From: Phocaeicola massiliensis B84634 = Timone 84634 = DSM 17679 = JCM 13223
GTDB taxonomy: Bacteria > Bacteroidota > Bacteroidia > Bacteroidales > Bacteroidaceae
NCBI RefSeq assembly: GCF_000382445.1
Contig: NZ_KB905472.1
Location: 2,069,697 to 2,133,696 of the forward strand
Direction of reading: 5' to 3'
DNA length: 64,000 nucleotides
The notes under the pieces are model-generated. The model did not search any database. It saw only the letters and a program-made list of their open reading frames with translations, and had not been told where the DNA came from. Below, one piece after another: positions 56,336 to 64,000 of the stretch (positions are counted from its first letter, which is position 1; every line of letters starts with the position of its first letter). The position numbers and the translations under genes are program-made.

Positions 56336-57013
56336 ATGGCAGAAAAAAAACACACTCAAGACCCTTTGGATATGGAAGAGGCTTTAAGTACCTCCGAAGC
56401 ATTCATTATCAAGTACAAAAGTAGAATTCTGGGAGCTATTGCGGCAGTTGTAATCATCATTGCAGGCTTCATGGGTTACAAGCATTTCATCTCTGAGCCG
56501 AATGAAATCAAAGCTTCAGCAGCTTTATTCAAAGGAGAACAATATTTTGGAGCCGACAATTTTGAAACTGCACTGAACGGTGACAGCATCGGTTACAAAG
56601 GTTTTCTGAAGGTAGCTGATGAATTCAGCGGAACAGCAGCCGGTAATCTGGCTAATGCATACGCAGGTGTGTGCTATGCACAATTAGGTAAATATGAAGA
56701 GGCAGTGAAATACTTGAATAAGTTCAGCGCTGACGATCAGCTGGTAAGTCCGGCTCTACTCGGAACAATGGGTAACTGCTATGCTCAGGCAGGGCAATTG
56801 GACAAGGCTGCCGCTACCCTGATGAAAGCAGCCGACAAAGCAGACAGTCAGGCATTAAGCCCTATCTATCTGATTCAGGCAGGACAGATTTATGAAAAGT
56901 TGGGTAAGAACAGCGAAGCTGTGAATGCTTACACTTTGATTAAAAACAAGTACTTCAATTCTTATCAGTCAATGGATATTGATAAGTATATTGAACGTGC
57001 ATCCATCAAATAA
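56336..57013 (+). CDS. Membrane-anchored tetratricopeptide repeat protein
   Basis: The 225-residue protein has a cytoplasmic N-terminal segment (1-30), one membrane segment (about 33-52) and then TPR repeats, e.g. GNLANAYAGVCYAQLGKYEEA. The layout resembles YfgM, which works with the Sec translocon, but the sequence is short and the role unproven. ribH follows after an intergenic hairpin. Confidence 0.85.
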   Translation: MAEKKHTQDPLDMEEALSTSEAFIIKYKSRILGAIAAVVIIIAGFMGYKHFISEPNEIKASAALFKGEQYFGADNFETALNGDSIGYKGFLKVADEFSGTAAGNLANAYAGVCYAQLGKYEEAVKYLNKFSADDQLVSPALLGTMGNCYAQAGQLDKAAATLMKAADKADSQALSPIYLIQAGQIYEKLGKNSEAVNAYTLIKNKYFNSYQSMDIDKYIERASIK

Positions 57014-57042
57014 GAAAGAAGATATTTTTTAATCATATCGTA

Positions 57043-57112
57043 GGCACGGATTACACGGACACACACGGTTTCTCTTCTTAGAATAAACTGTGAAAGCCGC
57101 GAAATCCGTGCC
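57043..57112. repeat. Inverted repeat between the TPR gene and ribH
   Basis: GGCACGGATT at 57043-57052 pairs perfectly with AATCCGTGCC at 57103-57112, and inner ACACGG/CCGCG-type pairs extend it weakly. The sequence is of the common CACGGATTACACGGA intergenic repeat kind. It does not match an FMN riboswitch. Confidence 0.65.
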
Positions 57113-57131
57113 TTATTAATTCATATAAACT

Positions 57132-57629
57132 ATGGCAACAGCGTATCATAATTTATCAGATTACGACTTCAATTCCGTACCCGATGCAGAAAATATGCGT
57201 TTTGGTATCGTAGTATCCGAATGGAACAGCAATATTACCGGTCCTCTTTTGGAAGGTGCTGTCAATACTTTAAAGAAACACGGAGCTAAAGACGAGAACA
57301 TTCTGGTACAAACAGTCCCCGGAAGTTTCGAATTAACTTATGGCTCTGCACAAATGATTAAAAGTGGCAAAGTAGATGCAGTCATAGCAATAGGCTGTGT
57401 AGTACGCGGAGATACTCCCCACTTCGACTATGTATGTGCCGGCACCACTCAAGGTATCGCCCACCTGAATGCAACAACCGACGTGCCCGTCATTTACGGA
57501 CTGATTACAACCAATAACATGCAACAAGCTGAAGATCGCGCCGGTGGAAAATTGGGTAATAAAGGAGATGAAGGAGCCGTTACAGCTATAAAAATGGTCG
57601 ACTTTAAAAGAAAATTGCAGAAACTTTGA
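57132..57629 (+). CDS. ribH: 6,7-dimethyl-8-ribityllumazine synthase
   Basis: The 165-residue protein has [16 protein letters not shown] near 31-46, [15 protein letters not shown] near 60 and the phosphate/catalytic region [18 protein letters not shown] with His in PHFDYV. It makes the lumazine precursor of riboflavin. tRNA genes follow downstream. Confidence 0.97.
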   Translation: MATAYHNLSDYDFNSVPDAENMRFGIVVSEWNSNITGPLLEGAVNTLKKHGAKDENILVQTVPGSFELTYGSAQMIKSGKVDAVIAIGCVVRGDTPHFDYVCAGTTQGIAHLNATTDVPVIYGLITTNNMQQAEDRAGGKLGNKGDEGAVTAIKMVDFKRKLQKL

Positions 57630-57670
57630 AAAAAAGTTCTGCAATAATTTGCATATTCAAAAATAAGTCG

Positions 57671-57678
57671 TACCTTTG
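57671..57678 (+). promoter_or_regulatory. -7 box for tRNA-Tyr and tRNA-Gly
   Basis: TACCTTTG matches TAnnTTTG and lies 62 bases before tRNA-Tyr, giving a leader removed by processing. Confidence 0.65.
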
Positions 57679-57739
57679 CATCGCAATTGAGAAACAAACC
57701 TCCTCAATAAGAGAATTAAGGAGTTCTTAATAAGCGAAT

Positions 57740-57822
57740 GGGCAAATACCAGAGTGGCCAAATGGGGCAGACTGTAAATCTGCTGTCTTTCGACTTCGGT
57801 GGTTCGAATCCATCTTTGCCCA
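57740..57822 (+). tRNA. tRNA-Tyr (GUA)
   Basis: The 83-base cloverleaf has acceptor GGGCAAA/TTTGCCC, an anticodon stem GCAGA/TCTGC with loop CTGTAAA and anticodon GTA, a long class II variable arm, and T-loop TTCGAAT. CCA is not encoded. tRNA-Gly follows 8 bases downstream. Confidence 0.96.
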
Positions 57823-57830
57823 CAAAAATT

Positions 57831-57903
57831 GCGGAAGTAGCTCAGTTGATAGAGCATTAGCCTTCCAAGCTGAGGGTCGCGGGTTTGAGCCCCGTCTTCC
57901 GCT
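57831..57903 (+). tRNA. tRNA-Gly (UCC)
   Basis: The 73-base cloverleaf has acceptor GCGGAAG/CTTCCGC, D-stem GCTC/GAGC, loop CTTCCAA with anticodon TCC, and T-stem GCGGG/CCCGT. It is cotranscribed with tRNA-Tyr and ends at the hairpin 57912-57945. Confidence 0.96.
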
Positions 57904-57911
57904 CTTAAGAT

Positions 57912-57945
57912 AAGAGGATATCCTTTTCGGGTATCCTCTTATTAT
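57912..57945 (+). terminator. Intrinsic terminator after tRNA-Gly
   Basis: AAGAGGATATCC at 57912-57923 pairs with GGGTATCCTCTT ending at 57940 with one G-T pair, then a partly T-rich stretch. It closes the tRNA operon. Confidence 0.8.
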
Positions 57946-58073
57946 TTATAATGATAAACAGTGTCCCCCTATAAAAACATTCTCTCCTTCCCTTGACAAT
58001 CAGCATGAAAACTTTTCAGAGTCTATTTTTGTTATATACATATCAATAACTTTTAAACAAAGAAAGGACAAGT

Positions 58074-58778
58074 ATGAAAACTATTATTGATAGAGCTACA
58101 TCAAGAGGATATTTTAATCATGGCTGGTTAAAGACATATCACACATTTAGCTTCGCAAATTATTATAATCCGCGACGAATCCACTTTGGTGCCTTGCGTG
58201 TACTGAACGATGACAGGATTTCGCCGGGAGAAGGTTTTGATATGCATCCACACAAAAATATGGAAGTGGTTTCCATCCCACTAAAAGGTTATTTAAAACA
58301 TGGAGACAGTATAGAGAACCAAAGTATCATCACGCCCGGAGAAATCCAAGTAATGAGCACAGGAAAAGGTATCTATCACAGCGAATATAACGGCAGTAAT
58401 GAAAAAGATCTTGAACTTCTGCAAATCTGGATAATCCCCAATAAAGAAGAGACAGAACCGGAATATCATAATTACAATATCCTTCCGTTAATGAAGCACA
58501 ACGAATTAGCAACCTTCATCTCGCCCAATGGAAACACTCCGGCACATTTACTGCAAGATGCGTGGTTTTCAATGGGAACACTGAGTGCCAATCATAAAGT
58601 GAGCTATCATTTGCACAAACCACATACAGGCGTCTATTTCTTCATTATAGAAGGCAACGTAGATATAGCCGATGAAAACCTGACCCGCCGTGACGGTATC
58701 GGTATATGGGATACCGAAAGCATCATCATTAAAACCAATGAAGAATCACAAGTACTGGCTATTGAAGTAGCTTTATAA
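58074..58778 (+). CDS. Pirin family protein
   Basis: The 234-residue protein has the bicupin fold of pirins and the metal-binding HPHKNMEVVSIPLKG and HSEYNGS in the N-terminal cupin. The second cupin is shorter. Some members are quercetinases; others modulate transcription. Here nothing settles the activity. Its TAA and the stop of the convergent regulator are one base apart. Confidence 0.92.
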   Translation: MKTIIDRATSRGYFNHGWLKTYHTFSFANYYNPRRIHFGALRVLNDDRISPGEGFDMHPHKNMEVVSIPLKGYLKHGDSIENQSIITPGEIQVMSTGKGIYHSEYNGSNEKDLELLQIWIIPNKEETEPEYHNYNILPLMKHNELATFISPNGNTPAHLLQDAWFSMGTLSANHKVSYHLHKPHTGVYFFIIEGNVDIADENLTRRDGIGIWDTESIIIKTNEESQVLAIEVAL

Positions 58779-58779
58779 A

Positions 58780-60522
58780 TTATTTATTTGTGGCACATTC
58801 ACCCATCCGGTTGATTTGCGCCACAAATTCTTCCTTGCTGCCTTGTCCCAACCCCATTTTTCTGCATATACGATAAACCACACGGTCGACAGAACGGGCT
58901 TGAACCCCAAGTAAATCGGCAATATCATCAAAACCAAGCCCCAACACAAATAAGAAACAAATGTCTTTTTCATTATTCGTAAGCGAAGGATAAAGCGCTT
59001 CGAGGCGGTCTGCCCAACGATGACGTGATACATTCAGCCAATGTTCCAGCTTGGCACGGTCTTCGGCCGGATTATAACGCGGATTTTCTTTTGATACAAT
59101 CCGCAAATAAGTCTGAGCAGCTTCCACGGTTTCAACAGGAAGCGAAATATGTTTGGAGCGAAACGTCACCTCCAGTTGACGAATACGCAATTCTTTATTT
59201 TTCTTCTCTTCTTCAAGGGCTTGCATCTGCTCCTGTAAATTCTTGGCTTCCCCTTGGTTTTCTTCTATCTGCTCCTGAAGTGTATCAATCTGCTCCTGAA
59301 GGATAGAAGCATCCTTTTTATAATTACGCAGGATATCCAGTTTTTGATAACGGAAAAACTTCCAGCTTCCCCACAGCAGTAAGGCTAGTGTACACACTGA
59401 AGCTATCGTTATCAATATCGTTATAGTCCAGCGACTGCGATAATCATTACTCTGTCTCAGTACTGCCGAATAATCATATTTCTTTTCTATCTCCAATAAT
59501 TCGGCACGGCTCCCCGATGTAAACAGCAACTCCAGTTCATTAATATAATGCTGCATATATAGGGCTGCTTCACGCTCAAATCCCTTTGCTTGCATCTCTC
59601 TGTACATATCTTTATATACCGATGCTCTTAACTTAGGACGGGAAGATTTCAGCACTTCAACACGCAGGCTGTCCACCGTTGCGCCTTTACCCAACTTTTT
59701 ATACACTTCAGCCAGTTCGATATCATATCCACGCCGCGCCTCAGCCGTAGAAGTACGTTCCTGTGCCTGCTTCAGCAAGGAGACCGCCTCATTCCAGTTC
59801 TTCTTATCCTTTTCTACCAGCGCCAAGCGATAGTATATCTTTTCCTGAGTACTAAAATCCATCCGGTTTACTATATCAAAGAATTTATCCTGTACCAATT
59901 TCACCTCTTCATTATACCGGGGCGTACCTTGCCCCAAATAAAGCGGAATAAAAGCCGAGCTGCCCCCCATGGCTTTCCATGAGGGGACAGACAGGTTCAA
60001 ATCCAATGCTTTCTTATAATAGCCAACAGATTGTTCATAATGTGCATACCGCCCGTTGATATGTCCCAATGCCACATACACCAGAAAATGAATCCGTAAA
60101 TCTTTTGCAGACTTCACTGCCTCTTCCGCCTGCTTATAAGCATATATGGCCTCATTATCCTTTCCTAAACTTTCCAATACATACCCTTTATACAGAAAAG
60201 CGGACGCCTTTTCATCGGAAGTGCCATGAGATGAATAATACTTCACGGCAATATCAATCAGCGAATCAGAAGATATTTCCTGTCCGCACCTGTGCATGAC
60301 TTGTGTCATGAGCAAGGCATAAAGACTATATTCTTCTTTAGAAAGTTTCTCCGGCGAGGGAATTGTTCTCAATATCTGAAAAGCAGAATCGGGTGCATTC
60401 CACAGATAATACTTTCCCCATGACAATTGAGAAGTATGTTTCTCCCCACTGCATGCAACATTGAAACACCCTATAATGACTACCCAGACAGACAACAAGA
60501 TAAACGAACGTTTTTTTATCAT
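58780..60522 (-). CDS. Membrane-spanning TPR/LuxR-type transcription regulator
   Basis: The 580-residue protein has a signal-like N-terminus with a candidate lipobox NVAC (Cys24), TPR repeats (about 40-330), one membrane segment (about 365-387), a coiled coil rich in Gln/Glu (about 398-455) and a LuxR-type HTH (about 515-560, LTNNEKDICFLFVLGLGFDDIADLL). The TPRs would be periplasmic and the HTH cytoplasmic, so one chain links an outside signal to DNA. It is encoded downstream of two propeller lipoproteins. No DNA target is known. Confidence 0.85.
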   Translation of the reverse strand: MIKKRSFILLSVWVVIIGCFNVACSGEKHTSQLSWGKYYLWNAPDSAFQILRTIPSPEKLSKEEYSLYALLMTQVMHRCGQEISSDSLIDIAVKYYSSHGTSDEKASAFLYKGYVLESLGKDNEAIYAYKQAEEAVKSAKDLRIHFLVYVALGHINGRYAHYEQSVGYYKKALDLNLSVPSWKAMGGSSAFIPLYLGQGTPRYNEEVKLVQDKFFDIVNRMDFSTQEKIYYRLALVEKDKKNWNEAVSLLKQAQERTSTAEARRGYDIELAEVYKKLGKGATVDSLRVEVLKSSRPKLRASVYKDMYREMQAKGFEREAALYMQHYINELELLFTSGSRAELLEIEKKYDYSAVLRQSNDYRSRWTITILITIASVCTLALLLWGSWKFFRYQKLDILRNYKKDASILQEQIDTLQEQIEENQGEAKNLQEQMQALEEEKKNKELRIRQLEVTFRSKHISLPVETVEAAQTYLRIVSKENPRYNPAEDRAKLEHWLNVSRHRWADRLEALYPSLTNNEKDICFLFVLGLGFDDIADLLGVQARSVDRVVYRICRKMGLGQGSKEEFVAQINRMGECATNK

Positions 60523-60541
60523 ATCACAAAAATATCACTTT

Positions 60542-61741
60542 TTAAACTCTCCGCAATTTATATACAATAAAAACAGGATTACTATCATCATTAACCTCTT
60601 TCAACTCAGGCGGAACAGTTATATTGCACTTTTCTTTATACAGATGCAACTCATAGGCAGTGAGCAATTGAACCAAACAATCACCCTGCGTACGTCCCCA
60701 TACCGGAAAATCCTGATAGCTCTTGGTTCCGAGCATTCCGTAAAGCAAATTAGCATCTCCCAATGCCCGGATATCTCCCGGTTGCGCACACTTCTCTGCC
60801 AATACCTGCCCTGTCTTCTTATGGACAGAAGCAACATAATGCCCCGCATTATATCTGCAACGGAAATAATAATTGGAAGGAGTTTCAAACATATCAGACA
60901 CAAAAATGTCATAATCCTCTCCAAACTTTCTTTTCAGCGAACTAAAATCAGTGGCATCCAATGAACGTATCACTTCCTTATCCGAGTTACCCGTCCTCAA
61001 CACACACGCCGGAAGAATGTCATCCGCCGTCACTCTAAAGACGGTATCATTGCTGCCTGTCTTAAACAAAACGGATTCTTCCATATCGGAATAAGCTGTT
61101 GCCAACGCAATAGTAAACCCGGCTTTCTCATGAGATACTAAAGGAGAAGAAAAGTCGTTCTTCATTGCAATCGTATCTGCTTTATCCGAAAAAACTCCCA
61201 AGCCATAACTACCGCTTTCAAAAGGCACGTATGGAAAAGCAACTGAAGCAAAACAATCTTGGCCCACCATGCGCTGATAAACAATCGTATAATCGTGATT
61301 CAGACTCTGAATAAACTCACCGTCCAAGGTATAGACCATTATTTTATTGGAACAAAACAAATAGAGACGGTTATTTTTTTCGTCAGCCTGCATCCCCATC
61401 AGGAAATCGCTAAATTCACCCGGTCCCTGACCGAAAGGAATCAGTGTCTTGACAAACTGTCCCTTCCGGTCGAACTGCACGATACGCTGTTCCTTAACAG
61501 GAGAAACATAAATATAATTACTTGTCACGGCATATTCGGACACTCCATCCAGCAAAGAAGCCGGATCTGCCGTTGTTTCCAACGGAATGTATTCCACACT
61601 TTCTATCTCATCTTGCAAAGCAAGCATTGACGGATGATCCATACCACTTCTCAAATCTACCGAAAGTAACTCCTGAGGAGTTTGTTCCGAACTGCAAGAA
61701 GCCATAAAAGACAATAAACAAAAGTACTTAAATAATTTCAT
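60542..61741 (-). CDS. 6-bladed beta-propeller lipoprotein
   Basis: From the ATG at 61741 the protein has 399 residues, with lipobox MASC (Cys16) followed by SSE. NHL/6-bladed-propeller features include ESVEYIPLETT, VQFDRKGQFVKTL, the GQGPGEFSDF motif and repeated aromatic blade ends. These Bacteroidota proteins are usually surface or periplasmic with unknown ligands. The upstream start at 61753 would overlap the end of the broken paralogue. The regulator gene follows 19 bases downstream, suggesting a common unit. Confidence 0.88.
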   Translation of the reverse strand: MKLFKYFCLLSFMASCSSEQTPQELLSVDLRSGMDHPSMLALQDEIESVEYIPLETTADPASLLDGVSEYAVTSNYIYVSPVKEQRIVQFDRKGQFVKTLIPFGQGPGEFSDFLMGMQADEKNNRLYLFCSNKIMVYTLDGEFIQSLNHDYTIVYQRMVGQDCFASVAFPYVPFESGSYGLGVFSDKADTIAMKNDFSSPLVSHEKAGFTIALATAYSDMEESVLFKTGSNDTVFRVTADDILPACVLRTGNSDKEVIRSLDATDFSSLKRKFGEDYDIFVSDMFETPSNYYFRCRYNAGHYVASVHKKTGQVLAEKCAQPGDIRALGDANLLYGMLGTKSYQDFPVWGRTQGDCLVQLLTAYELHLYKEKCNITVPPELKEVNDDSNPVFIVYKLRRV

Positions 61742-61749
61742 AGCAATAA

Positions 61750-62964
61750 TCAATTTTTAAATGTGTATACAATAACCATCGGATTATCATCAGCATCCAA
61801 CTGCAAAGCAACCGGTTTATCTTTCAGATATCCTTTATTCTCCAATTTCTCCAATGTCACGGCATTAATGACCTGCACACAAATTCTGTCTTTATAAATA
61901 TATCTCGGACAGAAAGGCACTCCCCCATCCCAATCATTCTCCATTCCTATTACATTGCCATCACTAAATCCAACCGACAATTCCATGAAATCTTGTTTGA
62001 CCGGCTGAGACAAGAATTCTCCCGTCCGTTTATCCAAACGCTGGAAAAAGCACTTTTCCGGCTTGGACAAGACAATAGTCCGGAAATAGAAATAACGTGA
62101 AGTTTTAAAAAAGGTGAACAACTCTATAGTAGATAATGTATTTGTATTGTCTTTAGCCATTTCATTGATGTCTGCTATCTTTTCGTTATATTCGGCTCCG
62201 TTCTTTTTATCATAAACACAAGCAGGACGAATACCTGTTTCCGTCACCCGGAACACAGTATCATTGCAAAGCGTATAAGCTAAAGCCGAATTTTGAAAAG
62301 GAACGAATTGTATTTCCTGCATATAACAAGCTTCTGCCGGAACATTAGCCGGAAAGGGTGATTTGGTTGCCATCATCTGATTCTTTTCATTTTTAAGGGC
62401 AACCAGCCAAGGAGATTGCTGAATAGGAGTAATCGAAGCTCCCGACAATGCAAATGAGCCATTATTCAACAGATAGCGATTTTCCACAGCCTCTACCGTT
62501 GTGGTATCGGTGCGCAGAAACTCACCATCATAAGAATAGACAAACGCCGGCAACCGCCTGCTATTTTAAAAAACTTCTTTCTTATTTACATCCAACGAAA
62601 TATTCTCTATCGTCCAAGGAGCATATTCGCCCGGACCATTCCCTACCCTGCCTATCTGACATACAAACTTTCCTTGTCGGGTAAATTTAAATACCTGGTC
62701 TGTCTTACCATTTTGAACAAAGATGAAATCATCATCCATTATCAAATAAGTCAAATTACTTATCAAACACGAATCCGTCGTTTCCAAAGGAATATATTCT
62801 ATTCCCATCACATCATCCTTCATCGAAAAAGGAGTATTCTGCTCCATAGCCGAACGTACATCTGCCACCCAAACATCCTTTTTTTCTAAAGAAGCGGATT
62901 GGCATGCGCCTAATATCAACAGAGTTAAAACAACTCCTATCCATACCTGTGCTTTGTTTTTCAT
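61750..62964 (-). pseudogene. 6-bladed beta-propeller lipoprotein interrupted by an in-frame stop
   Basis: The first part (62964-62569) begins with a lipoprotein signal (LGAC, Cys20) and has EYIPLETTDSC and GRVGNGPGEYAPW, as in the paralogue. At 62566-62568 an in-frame TAA follows KEVF, and the same frame continues with RRLPAFVYSYDGEF to the normal end at 61750. Without the stop the protein is 404 residues, close to its neighbour. The paralogue has Tyr/Phe-type residues here, so a TAT/TAC to TAA change is plausible. It may be a pseudogene, a sequencing error or a phase/recoding case. Confidence 0.75.
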
Positions 62965-62990
62965 AATCGTATTCTATTTAAATTTCGAAG

Positions 62991-62998
62991 CAAAGATA
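62991..62998 (-). promoter_or_regulatory. -7 box for the beta-propeller-regulator unit
   Basis: The minus strand reads TATCTTTG, a TAnnTTTG match, 27 bases before the first propeller start. Confidence 0.6.
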
Positions 62999-63140
62999 TA
63001 GAAGAAGAAAACATTTCGGATTATGAAATGAAAGAAGTTTTGCGACTAAACAAGTCACTGATATTTCAACAGTTACAAGTAGTAAGGAAGATTTTGTGCG
63101 ACAATTAAAAACTCTTTTTTAAAGGGATGAATACACAAAG

Positions 63141-63214
63141 CAAATCGTTTTCGGGCGAGCTAACCTCGCCCCTACGAACTAAACGACAGCATTATCTACG
63201 CTTTGACACACTCC
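63141..63214 (-). repeat. Dispersed intergenic repeat, copy D
   Basis: This copy has CGGGCGAGCTAACCTCGCCCC and CAGCATTATCTACGCTTTGAC ending ACACTCC. It is close to copy C at 49386-49460 and shares ends with copies A and B. It lies between xth and the propeller unit. Confidence 0.65.
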
Positions 63215-63226
63215 GAATGCACAAAG

Positions 63227-63985
63227 CTATAATTCTATTGTCAGCTCCACCGGACAGTGGTCCGAACCAAATATATCCGTATGAATAGCCGCCCCTTTCA
63301 ACTTATCATTCAGAGAAGCAGAAGCGAGAAAATAATCAATACGCCAGCCGGCATTCTTCTCTCTCGCTTTGAAACGATAGGACCACCATGAATAAATTCC
63401 CTCTTGCTCCGGGTAGAAATAACGGAAAGTATCCGTAAATCCCGAATCGAGCAGCGTAGTAAACTTAGCACGTTCTTCATCCGTAAATCCGGCATTCTTG
63501 CGATTGGTTTTCGGATTCTTCAAGTCAATCTCACGATGCGCCACATTGAGGTCGCCACAGACGATGACAGGTTTCTTTTCCTCCAATTTCTTTAAATACG
63601 CACGGAAGTCATCTTCCCATTTCATACGATATTCCAAACGGCGCAGCCCATCTTGAGAATTGGGCGTATAAACCGTAATCAGGAAGAATGAGTCCAGCTC
63701 AAGAGTAATCACACGTCCTTCGTGGTCGTGCTCGTCAATGCCCATCCCGTACGTTACCGAAAGAGGTTCGAGACGAGAAAAAACAGCTGTGCCCGAATAA
63801 CCTTTCTTTTCTGCATAATTCCAGTAAGAACGGTATCCTTCAAATTGAGCATCCAATTGCCCCTCCTGCATCTTAGTCTCCTGCAAGCAGAAGAAATCAG
63901 CATCCAGCCGACGGAAGGCATCGGCAAAACCTTTATCGTAACAGGCACGCAGGCCGTTCACATTCCATGATATGAGTTTCAACAT
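63227..63985 (-). CDS. xth: Exodeoxyribonuclease III
   Basis: The 252-residue protein has the ExoIII/APE motifs: LISWNVNGLRA, LQETKMQ with the metal-binding Glu, VYTPNSQDG, GDLNVAHREIDL with the catalytic Asp and Asn, and FGSDHCPVEL with the terminal Asp-His. It nicks at abasic sites and degrades from nicks. Its promoter lies beyond the window. Confidence 0.97.
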   Translation of the reverse strand: MLKLISWNVNGLRACYDKGFADAFRRLDADFFCLQETKMQEGQLDAQFEGYRSYWNYAEKKGYSGTAVFSRLEPLSVTYGMGIDEHDHEGRVITLELDSFFLITVYTPNSQDGLRRLEYRMKWEDDFRAYLKKLEEKKPVIVCGDLNVAHREIDLKNPKTNRKNAGFTDEERAKFTTLLDSGFTDTFRYFYPEQEGIYSWWSYRFKAREKNAGWRIDYFLASASLNDKLKGAAIHTDIFGSDHCPVELTIEL

Positions 63986-64000
63986 GATTCTTTTATTTTT

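Noticed and set aside
57014-57131. FMN riboswitch before ribH
   Set aside because: The conserved AGGGGCAG and related FMN-aptamer blocks are missing; only a simple inverted repeat is present.

Overview
The window looks like chromosomal DNA of a Bacteroides-type bacterium (phylum Bacteroidota). Genes lack strong Shine-Dalgarno sites, and many are preceded by the Bacteroidota -7 promoter box TAnnTTTG. Lipoproteins carry short signal peptides ending in Cys followed by acidic or Ser/Asn residues. Several gene families are typical of the group (DUF4270, DUF5606, DUF3276/PUR-alpha-like, DUF6452/DUF6048, 6-bladed beta-propeller lipoproteins). Species cannot be fixed from the sequence alone.

Layout. 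1-8.2 kb: Tex, NAD-cap/NADH pyrophosphatase, AspT-type antiporter, class III fructose-bisphosphatase, then panC-panD on the other strand. 8.3-16.2 kb: a short GT5 (glycogen-synthase-like) protein with a DUF4270 lipoprotein, phosphoglucomutase/phosphomannomutase, and a C69 dipeptidase plus an M23 peptidase. 16.3-24.4 kb: alanine dehydrogenase, a small secreted protein, a YeiH-type transporter with a LysR regulator, ClpB and DUF5606. 24.4-29.7 kb: a nusB-yajC-ybbR-coaE block facing a PUR-alpha-like gene and rplY-pth-hslR. 29.8-36.2 kb: Kef-type antiporter, gcvT, pepT and a PurF homologue lacking the glutaminase cysteine. 36.2-38.7 kb is the accessory part: tandem-repeat arrays, an AbiF-type (Abi_2, HEPN) gene preceded by a structured small RNA, a 12-bp tandem repeat and a fragment of a DinD/Bro-like gene. 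38.7-58 kb returns to core genes: crcB, eno, a RecQ-like helicase, SRP RNA plus tRNA-Thr, glycosyltransferase, mntP, apbE, marC, a Crp-type regulator, M3 peptidase, dCMP deaminase, S41 protease, 5-FTHF cyclo-ligase, DUF721/recF, a TPR protein, ribH, tRNA-Tyr and tRNA-Gly. 58-64 kb: pirin, then a membrane-spanning TPR/LuxR-type regulator encoded downstream of two beta-propeller lipoproteins, one broken by an in-frame stop, then xth.

Most of the window is housekeeping. The strongest candidate for an unusual system is the AbiF-type HEPN protein with its own promoter and a terminator-like structured RNA between promoter and start codon, inside a small variable gap between purF-like and crcB. Other unusual items are the glutaminase-dead PurF homologue, the GT5-only protein with DUF4270, the possible lipid-anchored plus transmembrane transcription factor, and two families of about 21-22 bp intergenic tandem repeats, with arrays of both families lying side by side beside the Abi gene.
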